Shown here one piece after another: positions 56,631 through 64,000 of a stretch of DNA of 64,000 nt (its first letter is position 1; each line of letters begins with the position of its first letter). The DNA comes from Lobosporangium transversale (lineage: Eukaryota > Mortierellomycota > Mortierellomycetes > Mortierellales > Mortierellaceae): assembly GCF_002105155.1 (NCBI RefSeq), contig NW_019029056.1:1-64000 (forward strand). Direction: 5' to 3'. The notes beneath the pieces are model-generated. The model had not been told where the DNA came from and did not search any database. It was given only the letters and a program-made list of their open reading frames with translations. Position numbers and translations under genes: made by a program.

Positions 56631-59600
56631 ATGACGAGCTCACTTCCTGATGCTGCAGACACAGCTCCTTCCTCTCAACAGTCAGACGCAGCTTTGCCTG
56701 CCATGACTTTTCGCTCTCATCATCTCAAGACACAGGAACTGAAACATACCCATTCATTCTCGAGCATATCTTCCTATGCCTCTTCTGTCCTGTCCGAAAG
56801 TGACCAATCCTCGCCTCCATCCTCCTCAGAGGAAGAGCGGGTGGTTGGTACCAAAAAGAATAACAGAAGGAAGCCCGGTGGAGGCACCCCATTGCGCCCT
56901 GCGGGCAAAGCACACGATTGGTACTCAGGTGGACCGATCACCTCACAAGGGCGTTGGTTCAGGGATTCGCAGAACAGAACCTTGCTGCTCCGAGGTGTCA
57001 ATCTGTGTGGTAACTCCAAGCTACCAACAACACCCAATGGCAGTTCTCATTTGAGTGAAGGGTTCTTTGATCATCGCAATGTCTGTTTTCTCAATCGCCC
57101 CTTTCCACTGGATCAGGCAGACGAGCACTTTTCGAGGCTGAAACGATGGGGTTTGACATTTGTACGTCTTCTAGTGACTTGGGAGGCACTAGAACACTCT
57201 GGACCGTAAGTCTTTCATCTCTGTTCTTTACTACAACAACTACATCCTCATTTTATTTGCTCCTCCCTTTCCATGATCTCCTCGTTCAGTCCACCTCCTA
57301 GTGAGACAACAAGCCAAATAGCGCTTTGTCATTCTCTTTCTCTTCCGTTCTGCATCCCTTTTTTTACTACTGTTATTTATTACTACTATGCAATCTGAAA
57401 AAACCAAGGGTTTTTGTCAGTCCTCCTCACACTTCACAATACGAACTACACTAATGGCTGTCTCCTTGCCCTGAGGATCTCGTCATATTTCTGTTTTTTC
57501 AATGCTCTCAAAAACCATCCATTTCTGTGTTTCTGTATTTCTGTAACACCCACATTTAATCCTTGAACCATCTGTCCTACACTAAATGAATTTTATTTGT
57601 CTTTCATCTATTAAGTTTAAACTATCTTTAAACTATCTCTTTTTCGTTTTGTTTTTTGCAGCATGTGCATACCATACATGGTGGTGGAAGGGGTGATAAA
57701 TAGACAACTAATTAGCATACATAAGCAAATTCTTGGATCACGATCTTGCATTTTACTAACTTATGGATCTTATACTGCTTTTTATTTTCTATTATTGGTA
57801 TGTACTAGTGGTATTTATGATGAAAAATTCATCGATTCATTGATCGAATTAATTAAGCTGATGCCGAAGTATGGCATCAAGTGCTTTATTGATCCACATC
57901 AGGACTGCTGGTCTCGATTTTCAGGCGGATCTGGTGCACCAGGTTGGACATTTGAGGCTGCGGGGCTGGATATGACAAAATTCAAAGCCACAGGAGCAGC
58001 ATATGTGCACAACACTAACCAATCGGCGGGAGATTCACCACCAATGGTGTGGCCTACCAATTATACCAAACTCGCCGCCAGCACCATGTTCACGCTCTTC
58101 TGGGGCGGAGATGTGTTCGCACCCAAAAAGTTTTACCAGGGAGAACCAATTCAGCAGTTCCTACAAAACAGATATTTGGAGTGCTATCAACATCTTGCAA
58201 GGTATTATAAAAGATGTCATCATGCTTTTTACCAACAGCCCTATTCTTTATGATTGTTATTACTATTATTGCTATTCTATATACTGGCGTCGCTCGGGAC
58301 CAGAATTCACGTCTTGCTCAATCCACGACAATATTTGTGCATTTTCCATGAAATAGACGATTAGCTCATCTAGATGCCGTTATTGGATTTGAGGTCATGA
58401 ACGAGCCACAGTAAGTATTTCTTATTCTTATGTCATTAAAGTGGTGAGAGTCATATAATACTTCTTACTTTTTTTAACTTTTCTTACATATTTTCTCTGT
58501 GTTTTCTCTAGTCATGGGTATATTGGTCTCGAAAATCTCAAGAAATATGACTTCAACTCCAATCTTTTCTTTGGCGACTGTCCCTCTGCTTTAGAGGGAT
58601 TTGCGCTGGGCGCTGGCATGACGCTCCCAATCGAAGTTTGGGTGAAATCATGGCCTATGCCTACAAAGAAACACAAGACAAGGCTAATCAATGAGGAGAA
58701 AGAGTCAGCTTGGTTTGATGGCGAGTGTCTCTGGAAGCAGCATGGTGTCTGGAGTGTGAATCCTAAGACGGGGCAACCTCAGGTGGATAAACCCAATTAT
58801 TTCTCTAAACACCCAATCACTGGAGCAAAGGTCGAATTTTCAAGCTTTTATCTAGATTTTATTGGGAAGTACTCACGAGCTATTCAAAGTGTCCTCCCTT
58901 CAGCCTTCGTCTTTGTTGAACCTATCCCGAATGAGCCTCCTCCAGTTTGGGGCCCTAACGATCATGACGAAAACATTGTTTATGCACCCCATTGGTATGA
59001 TTTACATTCACTCTTCAATAAGGCCTTTGATGGCCGTATTACCCATGACGTGCAGGGTTTGAGTAAGGTAAAAATGAATGATCAGAAATACAAAAAAAAA
59101 AAAAAAAAAAAAAAAAAAGAATCCTTATTGCGGAAGAATTAGAGCTAACTTTTTTTCACCTTCCTTTTCCTTAATAGGGAATGAATGTAATTTCGGCAAC
59201 ATACTTTGGCCTGAAGGGAGCCAGGAAGAACTATCGTGGGCAGCTGTCCAATATCTTGAACACTGGATTACAAAATGTTGGTAACAAACCATGCATTATT
59301 GGCGAATGTGGAATTCCCATGGATATCAATCAGCGCAGAGCATTCCTCAGCGGCGACTATGGTCATCATTCGAAGTTTTTGGATGCTGTCTTATCTTCTC
59401 TGGAAGCGAACCTATTAAACTTCACGTATGTCTCTTTTATTCTCTGTTAGTATTTTACATACAATAATTTTTTGCTAATGATCATGGAAGCTTTGCACTA
59501 ATATTCTTTTTTAAAAACGATCCCATTCAGGTTATGGAATTACAATGCCACCAACGATAATACCCACGGCGATCACTGGAATGGAGAGGATTTCTCCATC

Positions 59601-60741
59601 TTTTCATTAGATTCGCCTCAATGCTCACCAGATCCTTATCGGGGCCGATCTCCTGGATCAGATTCTCGTCAAACACTGAGGCAACAGGCACCCAACTTTG
59701 CGAAGGAGGTCATGAAGCGTTCAGCTACATCCACTGCAGAATTCACAGCCAAAATGAAAATTGATCATACCGATAGTGAAACCACTCTTACACAACTCGA
59801 TTCAGAGACAAAGCAAGTTGCTCAAATCAGTCAGTCTGAGGACCTGGCCGTTCATAATGAAGAGGAAGAAGTAATCGATATGGACTCACCGTTCGATCGA
59901 TCATACTTTCGCTTTGAGGATGAACAATCGGACGATGGTCGCTATCATGAGTCGCATATTGGAGGGCGAGCTCTAGATGCTATTGTTGTATGTTCATTTT
60001 TTTTTTTTTTTTTTTTTTTTTTAATCTTCATACAAGATGCTCTTTTACTATTAAACACTAATTTTCTCCTTTTCTCCTATTTTAAATCTTTAATAGCGAC
60101 CCTATGCAGCTAAAGTCGCTGGAGAACCCATATCGAGCGAGTTTGATCTTGCAACACTGCGGTATACATTCCGGTTTTGTAACTACCTTCAGCCACCTGC
60201 CCCTATTGTCCATGTGACTACACACGAAACTCCAAATACTACATCTACTTCATCAGACTCACATAATAACAGCGGCTCAGTACCTGTCAACTCACTGGGT
60301 TTACCATACTCGAACCCAGAGATGAACTCTTCGTTCATTGGACATCCCCCTGAAGGAACAGTGCTGGCATTTGAGACAGAGATCTTTGTACCATCGTACC
60401 ATTATGATGAAATGGATATAGAGATTCTTGTAAGCGATGGTGACTGGCGATATGTAAAGGAACGGCAAACTTTGTATTATAGACACAAAGATATGAAACC
60501 CGGTGCAATACACTCGATCCAGATCAAGCCTTTGATAACTAGCTCAGTATCGACCAAGGTTGGAAACGGATCATCCTCATCTCTTGCCAAATCCGCAACG
60601 ACACCAGACGCTAACAATCGTAGCAAAGTGTTAAAGGGTGATACAAAGGAGCCATCCAAACTGAAATATGAAGAGGCATATGGTGGGGGTAGACCTCCCA
60701 AGCCAGAAGGCGAGACTGGTTGCGTGTGCACCATCATGTAG
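56631..60741 (+). CDS. GH5 glucosylceramidase/sterylglucosidase-like hydrolase with CaaX-like end
   Basis: Seven exons: 56631-57205, 57809-58201, 58357-58410, 58512-59067, 59178-59425, 59531-59987, 60097-60741; 975 aa, all in phase. After about 110 disordered residues comes the GH5 barrel: RGVNLCGNSKLP, FVRLLVTWEALEH, FIDPHQDCWSRFSGG, FEVMNEPH (acid/base E339) and IIGECGIP (nucleophile E569). A C-terminal beta-type region begins GGRALDAIVRPY. This matches fungal EGCrP/Egh1 enzymes, which remove glucose from sterol glucosides or glucosylceramide. The C-terminus is GCVCTIM: C972-T-I-M fits a CaaX prenylation box with a second Cys two residues upstream. Intron 1 (603 bp) has an alternative in-frame acceptor at 57661. 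An acidic insert near residue 700 is not typical. Confidence 0.87.
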
Positions 60742-61290
60742 GAACATAGATAGGAAAAGATAGAACAAAAACCTTCCTAACCATCCTTCACGAACTCGCC
60801 CAAGTGGCTTTCGCCGTATTCCTATGATACCCGAAACTTTTTGATCCAAAGTAATAAAAATAATAAAAAGCATAAACAGATACAGATATACAGTATATAG
60901 AGCGAATCTGAATCAATATTAAGACAGGGAGTGCTCTGTGTCTTGAACTGTGACTGTCACTGCTCTGTGTCTTGTTTGTGTAACCATTTTGGCGTATATT
61001 TAAGTCAAAGTGCGTATAATGTAGTCAATGTAAACCACAGAATGAGTAAAATGTAGTGAAAACGGCGTATATTCCTTCCTTTTCAATTATTAGTATTTCA
61101 GTTACCTTGCTGTTCTGGTATTATTTAGCTTTTTACAGACCACATCTGGTCAAGTTAATCTGACCTAACATTCCCTTCTTCCATACTCCATATTATTCGT
61201 CATTTATTTCCCTCAACGGAAATGAGGAGAAAGCGCGTTAAGATGCTACCAAACGCCAAACGGATCGCAAATGCGCGACTTACAAACATA

Positions 61291-61324
<34 letters not shown>

Positions 61325-61440
61325 GCAAATCAATTAACGCATTTAGTATTTTATTATTATATGCATTATTATAAATGGTGTTACTATCGTATATGTTTCT
61401 ATATATGATGTTGTTACCTACCGGGGAAGTGTATTGTCAT
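60742..61440. other. Spacer between GH5 and recombinase genes
   Basis: No gene seen. It contains a T-run of about 30 nt at 61294-61323. The 3' boundary of the Crypton-like element may lie here, but no terminal repeat can be recognised, as expected for elements that lack inverted repeats. Confidence 0.45.
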
Positions 61441-64000
61441 TTATTGGCCATCTTCAGGATCCTCATGCTCCCTAGCTTTCATGGATATTAACAGCGAGTT
61501 AATAGTCTTTCCCTCATTTGCTTGTGACCACTCAGCAACAATGTCTTCAGGCTTGCGGCCCTCCCTTCTCGCTGCTTCGCTGATCAGCCTAATCAACTCA
61601 TATCGTCGATTGTAAGCCCTTTGATCTGACGTACTCACTGGCCAACTCGGGTTCAGTCTTTTGAATGCCGCAAGGGGTCCATGAAACTCCTCCCAAGCAT
61701 CTGCCACCGTGAGCTTTCCACGGTCTGCTTTCCATTTAAAAGTGGCGCTTGATGAGCTGGGGCCTGGGGACGAGTGATGCGGTGACTCCGGCGCTCGTTG
61801 GAAGCAATGTAAAGAAGCTTGAACCAGCGATGAGTGCTGTTGAGGTACCTGTGGGGGACGCGTCGCAAACGGCTGCTGTTGAGGGACTCCGCGCAGAGCA
61901 GGATAGCTTGGCATAGTATGGAGATATGGCCCAAGAAGACCGGCTGCATTCAAGGGACGCGTTGGAGCTTGGCGAGCTGACGGACCTTGCAGTAAATGTA
62001 TCACTATCTCCATTTGCTGCTTTAGCGTCGCGAGCTCTGAGCTCATGGCAGACAACTGCGCCCTTTGTTGTGCCTCTTGCCGAGCAATAGCTGCATTCTG
62101 GTGACTAAGGCTGTTTAGCGCGTTGGAGACCACATGTTTGTCAACTGGGACCAATGGATTGACGACATTGGCGCTCTGCTGATGCACTTCGATTGCACGG
62201 AGGAGCTCTATCTGAAAGTCCAGGAACAGCTGACTCTCAAAGATTTCTGGAGGTGATTCTAAAAGTTTATTGCTCAAAGTCCTTCCTTTGCTGTCAGGCT
62301 TCAGGTACAGCACGGCGTCTTGAAGGATAACTCTCCTCATTTGTACCAGCAATAGTAGGAAAGCTCGTCCATCAATCATTGCGCTGTTCATGAGCTTATT
62401 GGTCGTTGCGGCGGAGCTTCCCGTAGTTTCTTCATCTTGATCCCTAGCCGCTGTCGAATGGCGCATACGCTCCTGCCAGCCTCCCCAGTGCAGATCGTCC
62501 TCCGTGATGAGATCCGGGTTTACATCTGTCATAGCATCATCACAATCCTTGACCCATTCCTCATTCTCTCTAGCGCTGCTGTTAAAGTTCCCTTCGATCC
62601 AAGGGAAAATTTTCCTCTGCAGCTCCAAGTCAGGGATAACGAGATTACGTTCAAGGATATAAGGCTCTTGTTCCTTGTTGAAATGAGCCATATAAAACGC
62701 GCCCGTGGTGGGGTTCTTTGGAGCATAGAAACTCTCCATCTGTCCCATTACCCAACGCCCAAGGTGACGGATATGCTCCAAGCCTAAGCCCAGACGGTAC
62801 GCATCTGATGTTCCTGCGTGTCGACCAGCGTGAGTGACCTTGGTCGAATGGACGCCACAGGTTCGCATCACAGAAGCTGTGGTATCGATTTGAGTCTTTG
62901 GTGCAACAGCATTCTTGCGAAGGCCTGCGTTGCGCCTCTCGATCGTACTAGCCGCGATCAAAAGCTTGATGTTGTACCAATCATCGGGATCAGCGAAGTT
63001 TGGGACATCCTCCTTATCCAGCTATTATAGGAATGGTACACGGCCCAACATTTAACAACGAGCTAGGAAAGTACATAATGTATATTGCAGTAAGAAGAGA
63101 CAAGAATGGCACAAATCCCTTACCATGAATCGTTCCAACATGTAGAAGCCAAACGCTCCTACAGTACACCTGTAAGAAACTTTATGACGAAAGGCGGTTG
63201 CATAAAGCTTAACACCTTTTTTATTCGTTTTGCCACGAGATATGAAAAATGTAAGTCCGAGAGCTGGCTGGGATCCACTTGCCGGATGGGAAGACATGAT
63301 GCTGAATACATCAGACAGATTAAGGTTGCGAATATCCTCATCTCGCAACAGCATATGGTGTCGTGCCAAGATACAAAGGCGTTCACGCATATACTGAAAT
63401 CTACCTTCCGCATGATACACTCGCTTCCCTTTTAGTCGCAGCATTGGCTTCATACCCCACGTATGGAGGGCCATCCGAATAAACTGCTTCTCATTATAGG
63501 GGTCACGAATAGAACAGGTATCAGTGCGCGTCGACCCCTGGAATGAGGTGTCATACACTAGTTTCCCCTCGTATTCCTCGATAGCCTCCTTCAGCGGGAT
63601 ATCCTTGCGCGGATGAGGTGCAGGGTTTGGCCAATCCACCTTTGATGACGCTTGCTCCTTGTAGAGATAAATTAACGCCTTCCTGGCACAATCCACTGTT
63701 TCTATCGAGATAGGCGCATAGATGAATTTTCGGCCAGTCTCATCAGTTAGCGGATGCGAAAGAACTATATTTGGGTTAAAATGAAGTGTCAGAATGTCAA
63801 TTAAGAGTGAGCCACAGCTTTGAACAAGGTTGTTTTGGTTACATGATTACACTAGATTTACCTTTTGTTCTTTCCGCAATGGAGGAGACCATGAGGGCTT
63901 GCGGTTCAGTAGACATGAGGGCCTCTTCTTCAGCTGGTTGCGAGTGATTTTGTTCCTCGTCTTCGCTTCCTGCATCGTCTTTGTCACCTTGGGAGGCTTC
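61441..64000 (-). CDS. Crypton-type tyrosine recombinase (5' end outside window)
   Basis: Minus-strand exons 64000-63862 (partial), 63764-63124, 63021-61441; about 786 residues visible, both junctions in phase. An acidic N-terminal part leads into an Ndc10-like tyrosine-recombinase fold. The active-site set is visible: an Arg in LLRDEDIRNLNLSDVF (about 63315-63350), HAGR as the HxxR box (H at 62830-62832, R at 62821-62823), HLGRW as the second His/Trp-type position, and the Tyr of MESFYAPKN (codon 62725-62727). After a linker with a coiled-coil-like stretch (SHQNAAIARQEAQQRAQL) and Pro/Gln-rich DNA comes a GCR1_C-like domain (FKWKADRGKLTVADAWEEFH ... YNRRYELIRLI). A recombinase joined to GCR1_C is the hallmark of fungal Cryptons. 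A domesticated gene cannot be excluded. Confidence 0.82.
61441..64000 (-). mobile_element. Crypton-like DNA transposon, partial
   Basis: Inferred from its recombinase gene. Cryptons move by circular intermediates and lack terminal inverted repeats, leaving at most short direct repeats, so the true ends cannot be set here. The left end should lie between the stop codon (61441) and the GH5 gene; the right end is outside the window. Confidence 0.6.

Noticed and set aside
1-64000. CRISPR arrays, tRNA or rRNA genes
   Set aside because: No regularly spaced repeats and no recognisable tRNA cloverleaf or rRNA sequence were found by eye; a tRNA could still be missed without a scan.

Overview
The window is eukaryotic and fungal. 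Genes are interrupted by short introns (about 50-170 bp, GT-AG with a few GC-AG), intergenic DNA is AT-rich, and more than 30 A or T homopolymer runs of about 20 nt or longer are scattered through introns and spacers. The gene content (Flc/TRP-like channel, Coq2, DDX59-like helicase, GH5 sterylglucosidase-like enzyme, a Crypton-type tyrosine recombinase) and the gene style suggest an early-diverging fungus, most likely Mortierellaceae. That placement is inference; no marker such as rRNA is present.

Positions 1-31500 hold a tandem array of one gene family, an FAD-dependent (PHBH-fold) monooxygenase. I modelled eight complete copies and one copy cut by the left edge. The order is: copy 0 (+, 3' end only), copy 1 (+), a relic, copy 2 (+), DNA transposon TE1, a relic, copy 3 (+), a relic, DNA transposon TE2, copy 4 (+), copy 5 (-), a relic, copy 6 (-), copy 7 (+), copy 8 (+). 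Exon lengths are almost constant (about 148-154, 160, 388-391, 286-292, 11, 195, 231-270 nt). An 11-nt microexon encodes the Cys-His-Lys of the second FAD motif; only copy 8 has it fused to the preceding exon. Every model closes in frame (473-488 aa). Sequence similarity is patchy: promoter plus exon 1, or exon 3, is nearly identical between particular copies while neighbouring exons differ, which points to gene conversion. Both transposons are Tc1/mariner-like with TA target duplications. TE1 is decayed; TE2 is nearly intact with a one-base C-terminal frameshift.

A 14-TM DHA2-type MFS transporter (32481-34303) follows the array and is a plausible efflux partner. Positions 34684-60741 are ordinary conserved fungal genes: a 1601-aa Flc/TRP-like membrane protein (-), a RhoGAP protein (+), a Cue1-like ER ubiquitin-binding protein (-), a 620-aa serine-rich protein of unknown function (-), a DDX59-like DEAD-box helicase with unusual motifs II and VI (+), mitochondrial Coq2 (+), and a GH5 glycosylceramidase/sterylglucosidase-like enzyme ending in a CaaX-like box (+).

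The right edge (61441-64000, -) holds a tyrosine recombinase of Crypton type: an Ndc10-like catalytic fold with R, HxxR and Y visible, followed by a GCR1_C-like DNA-binding domain. It continues past the window.
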